A stretch of DNA of 64,000 nt from Cryobacterium sp. HLT2-28 (GTDB taxonomy: Bacteria; Actinomycetota; Actinomycetes; Actinomycetales; Microbacteriaceae). Made by a program: the position numbers and the translations under genes. The notes under the pieces were generated by a model. It saw only the letters and a program-made list of their open reading frames with translations, was not told the DNA's origin and searched no databases. Location of the stretch: contig NZ_SOFH01000009.1 in NCBI RefSeq assembly GCF_004402495.1, positions 62,001 to 126,000 on the forward strand. Reading direction: 5' to 3'. This document shows positions 54,809 to 61,845 of the stretch, in pieces (the stretch's first letter is position 1; each line of letters begins with the position of its first letter).

Positions 54809-55336
54809 CTGCCCATCATCATTGGCTACGACGCCGTCACCCTGCGTGAAAAAGTCGATCTCCGCGCTGCCGGCCTCCGTCTCGACGAACTCGGCGAACT
54901 GCGCAGCCTGTCTGCCCTCAACGAGAAGGTCGCCCTGCTGCGGCTGACCGGCCGCCTCGACGAGGCCTGGGACATCGCCAATACGGCGCTCCGCCAGGCC
55001 CGGTTCACCGGGTCGCGGGAAGAGCTCGCAGCCAGTCGCATCCGTCGCGCCCAGGTGCAGCAGTTCCAGGGCAAACTCGACGAGGCCGCGGCCGAACTCA
55101 CGCACTGCGTGCTGGAGTCGGAGACCCACGAGTGGGCCGGCGTCGCCGCGTTCGCCCGGGAGAACCGGGGCAAGGTCTACTTCGAACAGGGCGACCTCGA
55201 TGGCGCCCTGGCCGACTTCACGGCCGCCGTGTTCCTGCGCGAGAAGGCGGGCGCCTCCTCGGAGCACCTCGAAAGCTCGCTGATCGCCGTGGCCGTGGTG
55301 GAGTCGTTCATCGCCGAGCAGCGCGAGGCCCGCTAG
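54809..55336 (+). CDS. TPR-repeat protein, apparent CTG start
   Basis: A 175-residue protein (if started at CTG 54809) with two or three helical TPR units: LNEKVALLRLTGRLDEAWDI, RRAQVQQFQGKLDEAAAELT and RENRGKVYFEQGDLDGALAD. TPRs bind partner proteins. There is no in-frame ATG, GTG or TTG between the upstream stop (54665) and codon 55055. The conserved TPR sequence, however, clearly begins by about 54830. The CTG at 54809 has AGGAA 6-8 bases before it and gives (M)PIIIGYDAVTLREK. An ATT at 54821 is an alternative. Starting at 55055 would delete half the domain. Confidence 0.72.
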   Translation: MPIIIGYDAVTLREKVDLRAAGLRLDELGELRSLSALNEKVALLRLTGRLDEAWDIANTALRQARFTGSREELAASRIRRAQVQQFQGKLDEAAAELTHCVLESETHEWAGVAAFARENRGKVYFEQGDLDGALADFTAAVFLREKAGASSEHLESSLIAVAVVESFIAEQREAR

Positions 55337-55349
55337 CCCGCGGCATCCG

Positions 55350-55409
55350 CTCTCCCGTCCCGTTCTCTCCCGTCCCGTCCTCTCCCGTCCCGTCCTTTCC
55401 CGTCCCGTC
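55350..55409. repeat. Tandem repeat, 15-base unit, four copies
   Basis: ctctcccgtcccgtt, ctctcccgtcccgtc (twice) and ctttcccgtcccgtc directly after the TPR gene stop. The unit is pyrimidine-rich on the plus strand. Confidence 0.85.
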
Positions 55410-55414
55410 TCCGG

Positions 55415-55507
55415 GCATAACTCCTGCAGATCGGCTGTGGTCGGGATGCCCACCCCCGGTTTCACGCGGAAGTCCGGCTGCGGGCACCGAATCTGCAGGA
55501 GTTACGC
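55415..55507. repeat. Inverted-repeat element B, about 93 bases
   Basis: taactcctgcagat (55418-55431) and atctgcaggagtta (55491-55504) are perfect 14-base arms, with two more pairs outside. The GC-rich interior (59 bases) contains no ORF. The size, taactc...agat ends and intergenic position resemble element A at 54529-54622. Confidence 0.7.
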
Positions 55508-55568
55508 ACGTGGGGCATCGGGGGCATGCTGGATTCACGGCGGGTGAGACCTTGGTGCGGAGCCCCGG

Positions 55569-55620
55569 CTGGTGCGAAATGTTGGTGCGAGACGTTGGTG
55601 CGAGACATTGGAGCGGGACG
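55569..55620. repeat. Iteron-like direct repeats, 13-base unit, four copies
   Basis: ctggtgcgaaatg, ttggtgcgagacg, ttggtgcgagaca and ttggagcgggacg in tandem, ending 21 bases before the ATG of the sugar-dehydrogenase lipoprotein gene. They could be binding sites or simple slippage products. Confidence 0.75.
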
Positions 55621-55641
55621 AGTGAGGCGGCGAGGCAGGAG

Positions 55642-56823
55642 ATGACCGGCGATCGGGGACGGGACCGAACCTTGCGACCCACCGGCCGCCGGAACCTCGC
55701 GCTGCTGGCGGCGCTGCTGCTGGCGGCGGCGCTGGCGGGATGCTCGGCCAGCGCGCCGCGGCCGTCCGTGGCAACCGAGACGCCGGCCCAGGCCCGGCCG
55801 ACGCCCTCCCAGAGCGTGCCGCCGAACGCGGTTCTGTTGCCGGTGCATCCGGTGGGTGACCCCGTGGTCATCGCGTCGGGGCTGGATGCCCCCTGGTCCA
55901 TTCTGCGCCTGCCCGCCGGCACCCTGATCAGCGAACGCGACACCGCGCTGGTGCGGGAGCTCCTCCCCGACGGCAGCCTGCGGGATGCCGCCGAGGTTCC
56001 GGGAGTGCGCCCCGGCGGCGAGGGCGGCCTGCTCGGCCTCGCGTTCCTCGCCGACGCCGCTGCCCCGGACGGAACCGGCTGGGTGTACGCCTACTTCACG
56101 GCCGCCGACGACAACGAGATCGTGCGGATGCCGCTGTCCGGCACTCCGGGCGGCCTCGGCCTCGGCTCGGCCGAGCCGGTGCTCTCGGGCATCCCCAAGG
56201 CCGGCAACCACGATGGCGGCCGGCTCGGCTTCGGACCCGACGGCCTGCTCTACGCCACGGCCGGCGACGCGGGCAACACCGCCAACGCCCAGGATCTCGG
56301 CTCGCTCGGCGGGAAGATCCTGCGGATGACGCCGACGGGCCAGGTGCCGGCCGGCAACCCGTTCGGCACGCTCGTCTATTCCTTCGGGCACCGCAATCCG
56401 CAGGGCATCGCCTGGGACTCCCGCGGCCGGCTCTGGGCGAGCGAGTTCGGCCAGAACACCTGGGACGAGCTCAACCTCATCGTGCCCGGCGGGAACTACG
56501 GCTGGCCGGTCGTGGAGGGTGCGGCCGGGAACCCCGACTACCGCGACCCGGCAGAGCAGTGGCGCACGAGCGAGGCGAGCCCGAGCGGGCTGGCCATCGT
56601 GAACGACACCCTTTTCCTGGCAGCGCTGCGCGGCGAACGGATCTGGCGAATCGATCCCTCCACCGGGGAGACCAGTGCGTGGTTTGTCAACAGCTTCGGC
56701 CGACTGCGCGACGTGGTGTCGGGCCCGGATGGCACACTGTGGTTTGTGAGCAATAACACGGATGGCCGCGGAGACCCGTCTCCCGGCGACGACCGGCTGT
56801 ACCAGGTGCGGGTGGCACCCTGA
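55642..56823 (+). CDS. PQQ-dependent sugar dehydrogenase-like lipoprotein
   Basis: A 393-residue exported protein. It has a twin-Arg-free signal peptide and a lipobox LAGC with C34 as the lipidated residue, then a six-bladed beta-propeller of the glucose/sorbosone dehydrogenase family: ASGLDAPWSILRLPAGTL, GEGGLLGLAF, NHDGGRLGFGPDGLLY, SFGHRNPQGIAW, ASEFGQNTWDELNLI and GNYGWPVVEG. The H-D/H-R motifs near the active site are intact. It probably oxidises a sugar using PQQ, acting outside the membrane. The next gene begins inside its stop codon (TGATG). Confidence 0.88.
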   Translation: MTGDRGRDRTLRPTGRRNLALLAALLLAAALAGCSASAPRPSVATETPAQARPTPSQSVPPNAVLLPVHPVGDPVVIASGLDAPWSILRLPAGTLISERDTALVRELLPDGSLRDAAEVPGVRPGGEGGLLGLAFLADAAAPDGTGWVYAYFTAADDNEIVRMPLSGTPGGLGLGSAEPVLSGIPKAGNHDGGRLGFGPDGLLYATAGDAGNTANAQDLGSLGGKILRMTPTGQVPAGNPFGTLVYSFGHRNPQGIAWDSRGRLWASEFGQNTWDELNLIVPGGNYGWPVVEGAAGNPDYRDPAEQWRTSEASPSGLAIVNDTLFLAALRGERIWRIDPSTGETSAWFVNSFGRLRDVVSGPDGTLWFVSNNTDGRGDPSPGDDRLYQVRVAP

Positions 56824-57326
56824 TGGCCGACCTCGACCGGGTGCGGCGCTGGGCCGACGCCCTCATCGCGCTGCACCTCGACCTGACCTGGACCTTCGCC
56901 TTCGACAACGCGAAGAAGCGCGCGGGACTGTGCAATTACACGGTGCGGCGGATCACCGTGTCGCGGTACCTGGCCGCCCGCTACGACGACGACGAGGTGC
57001 ACCAGATTCTGCTGCACGAGGTCGCGCACGCCCTGGCCGGCCCGCGCGCCGGGCACGGGCCGAAGTGGAAGGCCGTCGCCAGCGGACTCGGCTACGACGG
57101 CAAACGCACGCACGACGGCGAGATCGCCGACGAACTCGCCCCGTGGGTGGGAGAGTGCCCGGCCGGTCACATCCACTACCGCTACCGGCAACCCACCAGG
57201 GCGTTCGCCTGCGGGCTGTGCGGGCGCGGGTTCAACCGCGCGCACCTGATCAAATGGAACCGGAGGGAGATCACGGCGGCGGCACGGCGCCGCGCGGCGG
57301 CAGCCACGGGCACCGGCACGAGGTGA
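56823..57326 (+). CDS. SprT-like zinc metallopeptidase-fold protein
   Basis: A 167-residue protein with the zinc-binding H65-E66-V-A-H69 motif (QILLHEVAHALAG) and a Y/Cys-rich C-terminal segment (CPAGH; CGLCGRGF) that may form a zinc ribbon. The SprT family includes the DNA-protein crosslink protease SPRTN. It is coupled to the sugar-dehydrogenase gene through TGATG. The basic Arg/Ala tail is probably disordered. Confidence 0.85.
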   Translation: MADLDRVRRWADALIALHLDLTWTFAFDNAKKRAGLCNYTVRRITVSRYLAARYDDDEVHQILLHEVAHALAGPRAGHGPKWKAVASGLGYDGKRTHDGEIADELAPWVGECPAGHIHYRYRQPTRAFACGLCGRGFNRAHLIKWNRREITAAARRRAAAATGTGTR

Positions 57327-57426
57327 CGAACGCCCGGGACGAACGCCCAGGGACACCCTGTAAGCACACCCGGTGACGAACACCCCGGGACTATCACCCC
57401 GTGGCTGTCACCGGCAACCGTCACCG

Positions 57427-57454
57427 GTCAGTCGGCGACGGTCAGTCGGCGACG
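57427..57454. repeat. Tandem repeat, 14-base unit, two copies
   Basis: gtcagtcggcgacg at 57427-57440 and again at 57441-57454, followed by a diverged third unit inside the end of the DUF427 gene. Part of the non-coding gap after sprT. Confidence 0.7.
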
Positions 57455-57455
57455 G

Positions 57456-57758
57456 TCACTCGGTGACCGTGACCTCTTTCCAGAAGGCGACGTAGTTGCT
57501 GTAGTCCTGGCCGACCCGCTCGAATGAGGCCGGGTACGGCGTGGGATAGCTGAACGCGCGGTCCTGCAGCAGGGCGTCGTCGTTCTTCACGCTGAAGTAC
57601 TGGCATTCGCCCTTCCAGGAGCAGGTGTACTGGGTCGGGCTCTCCACCAGCAGGTCGGCGTTCACCGACGCCGGCGGGAAGTACCAGTTGCCTTCGATCC
57701 TGACCAGGTCGTCCTGCGGTGCTTCGGCGAGGACGGTGCCGTTGAGTACTGCCTTCAT
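57456..57758 (-). CDS. DUF427 protein
   Basis: A 100-residue protein of the DUF427 family: VLNGTVLAEAPQDDLVRIEG, NWYFPPASV, TQYTCSWKGECQYFSV and AFSYPTPYP. The TYCPWKG-like block (here TCSWKGE) and the YP-x-P end are family hallmarks. The family is a small beta-barrel of unproven function. Complete length. Confidence 0.9.
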   Translation of the reverse strand: MKAVLNGTVLAEAPQDDLVRIEGNWYFPPASVNADLLVESPTQYTCSWKGECQYFSVKNDDALLQDRAFSYPTPYPASFERVGQDYSNYVAFWKEVTVTE

Positions 57759-57835
57759 AGAAGCTTCTCCTTGGGTCGGTGCCGGGCGTCTCGGCAGTCG
57801 GCCGAGGCCGTGCTCCGGCCGTGCTGGGGAAAACG

Positions 57836-58423
57836 TCAGGCTGGGAAGGTGAATTCCCGCAACAGCGGGATCCCAGCCGATTCACGGCCGGCGTCCGACT
57901 CGACCGTCGCCCGGTCCGGCGCGCCGACCGCGGCCGCCACCTCGGCCTGCCGCCCGTCGGCGACGAGGGCGAGGGCCGTCTCCGAGGCGGTGACCAGGTG
58001 CCGCAGCGCCTGCCGGAGCCCGGTGAAGCTTGCGGCGGCCGCCGCCGCCTCCGGCGAGACGTGGTCGATCCCGAGGCCCGCGAGGGCGTCGATGACCGCG
58101 CCGGCGACGAGGAAGTCCTCGACCGCGAACCGGGCAGTGCCGTCGTTGCGCCGCTCGCCCACCGCGATCACCGCGACGGCGAACCGGTCGCCCTTCTCCG
58201 CCTGCCGATCGAGCACCCATTCGGCGACGCGCTCGGCCGTGCCGAGATCGGCCCGGATGACCTGGTGCGCGGCCAGCGGGGTGGGGATGCCCTGCGCGTA
58301 GCCGGTGGGCGGCAGCGCGTCGGCCAGGATCACGACGTCCGCCTGCCCGGCGAGGGCCTGGAAGCCGACGAGGCCGACATCGAAACGGACCTGGTATTTC
58401 TGCTGGGGCTCGGCGGCAATCAC
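57836..58423 (-). CDS. ComB-like 2-phosphosulfolactate phosphatase family protein
   Basis: A 195-residue protein. The N-terminus (QKYQVRFDVGLVGFQALAGQ), the internal RNDGTARFAVEDFLVAGAVI and SPEAAAAAASF follow the ComB family order. Several expected residues of the active family, such as the early DVLSFTT-like acidic/Thr region, are replaced by ADALPP. Enzymatic activity is therefore uncertain. The GTG start at 58423 is the only one near the family N-terminus. Confidence 0.7.
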   Translation of the reverse strand: MIAAEPQQKYQVRFDVGLVGFQALAGQADVVILADALPPTGYAQGIPTPLAAHQVIRADLGTAERVAEWVLDRQAEKGDRFAVAVIAVGERRNDGTARFAVEDFLVAGAVIDALAGLGIDHVSPEAAAAAASFTGLRQALRHLVTASETALALVADGRQAEVAAAVGAPDRATVESDAGRESAGIPLLREFTFPA

Positions 58424-58476
58424 CTCATCAGAATATCGGGAACGGCCCGGCGGACGGCAACCCTGCGGGCGCCGGG

Positions 58477-59742
58477 CTAGTGGACGTCGAACCGGGCCAG
58501 CGCGTCGGCATCCGTCGCCAGCGTCATCGCCCGACGGGCTCCGTCCAGCGCCGCGACCGGGTCGGTCTCGGCCACCGCGAGGGTGAGCTGGCGCTCGGAC
58601 TCGGTCAGGCGCGTGCGTGCCTCGGCGCCGACGCGTCCGGGATGCCCGGTGATGAAGTCGCGGGTGACGGTGAGCTGGCTTCGCACGGCGAGCAGCGCGC
58701 CGGACAGGGCGCCGCGGGCGTTGTCGAGGCGAAGCTGCCGGTTGCGGGCGTCCGAACGGATGACGTCCAGCCCATCCATGGCCTCCCGGAGCCTGGCGAG
58801 GTCGGCGGCCGGATCGCTGAGGCGGGACGGCCGGCGCAGCTCGCCCAGCGCCGCGTCTGCCTCGGCGATGACACGGTTCAGGTCGGTGCGCGCGTCGGCC
58901 TCCTCGTGCGCGTCGCGCAGCGTGCGCGCCTCGGCCAGTTCGGCGTGGGCAGCGTCGAGTGCCCGGGTGAGGGCGGCGAAGCCGAGGTGCAGCCGGTCTT
59001 CTCCGGTCTCGATCGCGTCGAGCAGCTTGCCGGCCCGGAAGAGGCCGTGCTCGGCCGCCTGGAGCTGATCGCCGACCGGGCGGGCGGCGTCGGCGGCAAG
59101 CTGGGCCGCGGCGGCGTCCGTGGCGGCGCGCGCCTCGTCGAGGGCGGCCTGGGCGCGGCCGGCGTTGTCGCTGATCGAGGCGAGCGCGGCCGCCGAGTAC
59201 GTGTGGGAGAGGCGGGCGAGGCTGGCCGCCCCCGCGGCGACGCGGTCGGAGACCCGGTCGAGGCGGCGCTGCAGCTTCTCGAGCAAGAGCGGCGCATCCC
59301 GTTCGAGGCCCCGCCGCGACGAGAAGTCGCGGGTCTGGGCCTGGAGCCGGGCGGTGGCCTCGTCGGCGAGCTGGGCGATCTGCTCGGTCCAGCGGCGGCG
59401 TTCGGTCTCGCTGTCGGGGATGCCGTCGTCGAGCTTCTGTTGCAGCGCGAAGGCTTCCTTGAGCTGGCGGGTGGACAGGGCGAGCGCGGCGGCGAAGTCG
59501 CGGGTGGCCCCCTCACCGAACTGGGCGAGGGCGAAGGCGAGTTCGTCGGCGTTGGCTTCGATCAGGTCGTCGGCGCGGACCAGGGCGATCGCGGCGGCAC
59601 GGGAACGTTCGGCGGCGGCCTCCGCCAGGGCGAGGTCGCGGGCCCTGGCCCGGCGCCGGGCCAGGCCGACCAGCAGCGCCACGATGACGCAGACCACCCC
59701 GAGAACGATGGCCGAGGGCACCCACCAGAGTTCGCCAGTCAT
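58477..59742 (-). CDS. Membrane-anchored coiled-coil protein
   Basis: A 421-residue protein with one N-terminal membrane helix (about 6-32, VPSAIVLGVVCVIVALLVGL) and a long Ala/Arg/Glu-rich helical region with coiled-coil character (RSRAAAIALVRADDLI; FALAQFGEGATRDFAAAL; LARLSHTYSAAALASI). The ELAFALAQFGEGAT segment resembles the part that follows the TPM domain in actinobacterial TPM proteins, but no TPM domain is present. The ATG at 59742 avoids an upstream unconserved start. Function unknown. Confidence 0.68.
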   Translation of the reverse strand: MTGELWWVPSAIVLGVVCVIVALLVGLARRRARARDLALAEAAAERSRAAAIALVRADDLIEANADELAFALAQFGEGATRDFAAALALSTRQLKEAFALQQKLDDGIPDSETERRRWTEQIAQLADEATARLQAQTRDFSSRRGLERDAPLLLEKLQRRLDRVSDRVAAGAASLARLSHTYSAAALASISDNAGRAQAALDEARAATDAAAAQLAADAARPVGDQLQAAEHGLFRAGKLLDAIETGEDRLHLGFAALTRALDAAHAELAEARTLRDAHEEADARTDLNRVIAEADAALGELRRPSRLSDPAADLARLREAMDGLDVIRSDARNRQLRLDNARGALSGALLAVRSQLTVTRDFITGHPGRVGAEARTRLTESERQLTLAVAETDPVAALDGARRAMTLATDADALARFDVH

Positions 59743-59851
59743 ACCGGCGAGTCTAGCCAACGCCGGGGCCAGGTCTCCGCAACGAAACCGCCGATCCTGA
59801 GCCCATTCGCCGGCACCGCGGAGGGCACCGGATGCGGCGCCGGACGACCGG

Positions 59852-60289
59852 CTAGCCGCGCCGCATCTGGCGGCGGATCAGGTCGTAGTCGTGCCGCGAG
59901 ATCTCGATCAGACCGCGCCGGAGCTGGTAGCCCCAGTCGGGATCGTCGCGGGTGAATTCGAGCACGGTGAGCAGCGGGCGGATCGACGCGGCGACGGCAT
60001 CCGTGTCGTAGTCGACCGGGTGCCGCCACGGCCGGTAGGACCCGGACCCCGCCTGGCCGGCCTGGCCCGTTCGGCCCGGGGCACCCTCGGCGATCCACCC
60101 GATCGCGGTGAACTCGCGCAGGGTCTCGCCATCGGACTCGGTCTTCGGCGAGTAGTAGACCACGCCGTCGGATTCGCGCATCTCCTCGAGGGCCGCCCGC
60201 GACCCGTGATTGGCCTGCGCGAGCCCCATCGACACTCCGCGGAGCACCTGCTCACGCGGCGCGACGCCCAGCCAGTATCGAATTGCCAC
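59852..60289 (-). CDS. EVE-domain protein
   Basis: A 145-residue PUA-like EVE domain: AIRYWLGVAPREQVLRGV, GLAQANHGSRAALEEMR, VVYYSPKTESDGETLREFTA and YDLIRRQMR. EVE domains bind modified bases in DNA or RNA. Here it is alone, next to an SRPBCC-like gene on the other strand. A short Gly/Arg insertion (about residues 70-85) is unusual. Confidence 0.85.
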   Translation of the reverse strand: MAIRYWLGVAPREQVLRGVSMGLAQANHGSRAALEEMRESDGVVYYSPKTESDGETLREFTAIGWIAEGAPGRTGQAGQAGSGSYRPWRHPVDYDTDAVAASIRPLLTVLEFTRDDPDWGYQLRRGLIEISRHDYDLIRRQMRRG

Positions 60290-60332
60290 CCTCTCAGTTG
60301 TACTGCATCAGGATGCGCCACAGACTAGGGGC

Positions 60333-60932
60333 ATGCGTGTACTGCTGAAAGAGATCCTCGACTGTTCCCCGGATGCCGCGTGGCGCGCCCTGCGCAGCCC
60401 CGCCGTCTTCCGGGAGGTGAGTTCGCCCGTGGTGAGCGTTGAATCGCTCGAGGCAGGCGGGTTCCCCACCGTCTGGGAACCCGGCGAGCACCCGGTCGGC
60501 CTGAACGCGCTCGGCCTCCTGCCGATGGGCGAACAGGTGATCCGGCTCACTATGGAGACCACCCGGAAGGACGGGGTGCGGATCCTCCGCGACACGGGCC
60601 GCGGTGTCTCCGGCGCGCTCGCCTCGGTCACCCTCTGGGACCACCGGATGGCCGTCGCCGCCGACCCGGCCGGCACGGGGAAGACCCTGTTCCGCGACCA
60701 GCTGATCTTCCGGACCGGTGCGCTCACCCTCGCCAGCTGGCCCGTGTTCTGGGCCCTCTGGCAGTGGCGGATGCACCAGCTCCGGCGCCTGGCCCCGACC
60801 TGGCGGCTCGACCTCGGCGTCGACCTGCCGGCCGATGCCGGCGCCTCGGCTTCCGAGACCGCGGCGGCCGACGCCTCGGCCGGCACGGTTTCCGGCGCCG
60901 ATTCCGCCGCCGTTTCCGGGGTGACCGAATGA
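60333..60932 (+). CDS. SRPBCC-like hypothetical protein
   Basis: A 199-residue protein. It starts MRVLLKEILDCSPDAAWRAL, typical of START/SRPBCC hydrophobic-ligand proteins, with LWDHRMAVAAD, KTLFRDQLIFRTGALTLASW and a C-terminal amphipathic helix. The last 40 residues are Ala/Ser/Asp-rich and likely disordered. It is coupled to the DUF1684 gene by ATGA (60929-60932). Confidence 0.7.
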   Translation: MRVLLKEILDCSPDAAWRALRSPAVFREVSSPVVSVESLEAGGFPTVWEPGEHPVGLNALGLLPMGEQVIRLTMETTRKDGVRILRDTGRGVSGALASVTLWDHRMAVAADPAGTGKTLFRDQLIFRTGALTLASWPVFWALWQWRMHQLRRLAPTWRLDLGVDLPADAGASASETAAADASAGTVSGADSAAVSGVTE

Positions 60933-61570
60933 CCACCACGCTCGGCGCTCTCCAGGTGGCCGACTGGCGCCGCCGGGTGTTCGGCCTCTACGCCGGGGTG
61001 CGCCAGCTCAGCGCGCACGACCCCGCGGCCGGCCACGAACTGTGGCGCAGCGGCCGCGACGACCTGTTCGCGGGGCATCCGTCGTCGCCGTTGATGCCCG
61101 ACGACCGGTCCGCGTTCACCGGCTTGCCCGTCGCCGCCTATGACCCCGACTGGCGGTTCGAGGTGGAGGTCCACCGAGCCGAGCAGCCCCATCGGATCCA
61201 GGTGGACACGGGCACGGACGGCACGGTGCCGTTCGACCTCGTCGGCACGGTGCGCCTGCCCTACCTCGGCGCGATCGACCTGTGGCGCCTGGCCAGCTAC
61301 GGCGGCGGGCTCTTCCTGCCGGTCAAGGACGGCCTGGCCGGCAAGCCCGGCGGAACGTACGGCGGCGGCCGGTACCTGCTCGACACCATCAAGGGCGCCG
61401 ACCTCGGTCCGGGCGCCGACGACGACACCCTCGTGCTCGACTTCAACTTCGCCTACAACCCGTCCTGCGCCTACGACCCCATGTGGGCCTGCCCGCTGCC
61501 GCAGGCCGGCAATGTCGTGGCCGTCGAGGTGCCTGTCGGCGAGCTGTACACCGGCGCGGAACACGACTGA
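60929..61570 (+). CDS. DUF1684 protein
   Basis: A 213-residue DUF1684 family member: VADWRRRVFGLYAGVR, FRLPYLG-type sequence (VRLPYLGAIDLWRLASY), FLPVKDGLAGKPGGTYGGGR and DFNFAYNPSCAYDPMWACPL. The last block, with conserved Asn-Pro-Ser-Cys-Ala-Tyr, is the family signature. Function is not established; the fold is probably an all-beta domain. It begins in the stop codon of the preceding gene. Confidence 0.9.
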   Translation: MTTTLGALQVADWRRRVFGLYAGVRQLSAHDPAAGHELWRSGRDDLFAGHPSSPLMPDDRSAFTGLPVAAYDPDWRFEVEVHRAEQPHRIQVDTGTDGTVPFDLVGTVRLPYLGAIDLWRLASYGGGLFLPVKDGLAGKPGGTYGGGRYLLDTIKGADLGPGADDDTLVLDFNFAYNPSCAYDPMWACPLPQAGNVVAVEVPVGELYTGAEHD

Positions 61571-61606
61571 GGCACCGTTCCTGGGAAGCCGCTTGACAGC
61601 ATCCGC

Positions 61607-61837
61607 TAGAGTGGGACCTTGCGAATGCGTAGTTGCGTTTGCTGCGTCGTAGAACGCCCTCTTCTTTCTTTCTCCGTCCGCCCACTCGTGGGCCGGCCGG
61701 ATTTTGCGAATGAAACCTTCTTACGGCGAACGGATGTGCCCATCGGCACCTTCGCCATGTGAATCCTCCTGGCTCCGGCCTCTGCCTTTGCGCAAATCCG
61801 GTCCACGTGAGGAATCTGATGCCCGAAAGGCACCACT
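61607..61837 (+). promoter_or_regulatory. Long structured leader of the DEAD-box helicase gene
   Basis: A TAGAGT hexamer at 61607-61612 could be the -10, with transcription starting near 61620 and a leader of over 200 bases. It contains a repeated ttgcgaatg (61619 and about 61703), a gcccac/gtgggc hairpin (61680-61693), a longer hairpin ggcgaa...ttcgcc at 61726-61755, and a CCTCCT anti-Shine-Dalgarno-like motif (about 61766). Such leaders often regulate cold-induced RNA helicases; here it is inference. Confidence 0.45.
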
Positions 61838-61845
61838 TTGTCTGA
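61819..61845 (+). other. Possible 8-codon mini-ORF overlapping the helicase start
   Basis: ATG at 61819 with GAGGA about 7 bases upstream encodes MPERHHFV and ends at TGA 61843-61845, overlapping the TTG start (61838) of the helicase in another frame. Translation of it could couple to or compete with helicase initiation. Confidence 0.35.

Noticed and set aside
54433..54849. A 138-codon plus-strand frame upstream of the TPR gene
   Set aside because: Its product is Arg/Gly/Pro repeats created by the 12-base tandem array and it overlaps inverted-repeat element A; codon use is not gene-like.
55350..55620. CRISPR-like array
   Set aside because: Units are directly adjacent with no spacers, of three unrelated types, and no cas gene is present.
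61593..61612. TTGACA and TAGAGT as a -35/-10 pair before the helicase leader
   Set aside because: The spacing is only 8 bases, incompatible with a sigma-A-type promoter; only the TAGAGT is kept as a tentative -10.
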